Shown: one piece after another, positions 63,891-64,000 of the stretch
Position numbering within the stretch: position 1 is the first letter of the stretch
Layout of the letters: each line of letters begins with the position of its first letter
Assembly: GCA_041399065.1 (NCBI GenBank)
Contig: JAWKTN010000004.1
Coordinates: 744,001-808,000, forward strand
Source of the DNA: JAGQPD01 sp020426865
Lineage (GTDB): Bacteria > Planctomycetota > Planctomycetia > Pirellulales > Pirellulaceae
DNA length: 64,000 nucleotides
Direction of reading: 5' to 3'
Position numbers and translations under genes: made by a program
Notes under the pieces: model-generated
Databases searched by the model: none
The model's input: only the letters and a program-made list of their open reading frames with translations
What the model was told of the DNA's origin: nothing

Positions 63891-64000
63891 GGATTCGAAA
63901 GACCAATTGGATTCCAGAGGTATGGGAACCATGTTGAGGGGAGCGTCGCGTTACTCGCGTCTCGAACCTTGCCGAATGTCTAATCGGCGTCCCTCTTGCG

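Noticed and set aside
1..64000. CRISPR arrays, tRNA or rRNA genes, phage genes
   Set aside because: No regularly spaced direct repeats, no cloverleaf-like or rRNA-like segments and no phage structural genes were seen by reading. A dedicated tRNA or covariance search was not possible here.

Overview
The window reads as chromosome of a Planctomycete, most likely a relative of the Pirellulales. The evidence is a set of family signatures typical of that group: a DUF1559 pseudopilin with the H-x9-DG motif, a PSCyt1/DUF1549/DUF1553 plus DUF1501 gene pair, an ECF sigma factor coupled to a Ser/Thr kinase with a WD40 tail, a formylglycine sulfatase, a PEP-CTERM protein, an LEPR-XLL-like secreted delta-60 protein, LCCL domains, and an ISAzo13-like (Rhodopirellula-type) insertion sequence. 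No rRNA, tRNA, CRISPR array, phage or plasmid backbone was recognised. The assignment rests on gene content only.

Layout. 1-7.1 kb: the end of a parvulin-type isomerase, a giant membrane-anchored protein with a caspase-like fold and a VWA domain, a pseudopilin and a HEAT-repeat lipoprotein. 7.2-15.15 kb: a tightly packed, overlapping plus-strand cluster of three glycosyltransferases, an ABC exporter and a protein with two APH-like kinase domains. This is the best candidate for an uncharacterised pathway in the window. 15.2-19.9 kb: a small secreted protein and the PSCyt1/DUF1501 pair. 20.2-25.5 kb: a PIN-domain toxin-antitoxin pair whose antitoxin tail runs into a palindromic repeat, a fused thioredoxin/CcdA-like protein, an intact-looking IS with a split transposase, and an EEP-family hydrolase. 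25.6-33 kb: a 2113-residue secreted protein and a cyclophilin on the minus strand. 33.2-36.6 kb: a sulfatase, a Cys-rich secreted protein and a WD40 protein.

36.7-42.5 kb holds a complete L-arabinose route, araB-araD-araA followed by an SSS-family symporter, taking imported L-arabinose to D-xylulose 5-phosphate. 42.6-50 kb holds surface and secreted proteins (beta-barrel, PEP-CTERM, double LCCL, delta-60 propeller) and a lone nucleotidyltransferase. 50.2-55 kb is a sigma/kinase signalling operon. 55-61.7 kb holds a small secreted protein, a PIF1/RecD-like helicase, a BlaI-type repressor with only a 43-codon stub where its partner should be, an SDR oxidoreductase and a DJ-1/PfpI-GNAT fusion.

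The last 2.3 kb looks rearranged. A DPP-IV-like peptidase has lost its catalytic end and abuts the C-terminal piece of an RtcB RNA ligase, and a truncated TolB-like gene lies divergent to it. Two families of small palindromic sequences (built on GGCTGGGGACAGCC and TGGTTCGAGGTAT) recur between genes across the window.
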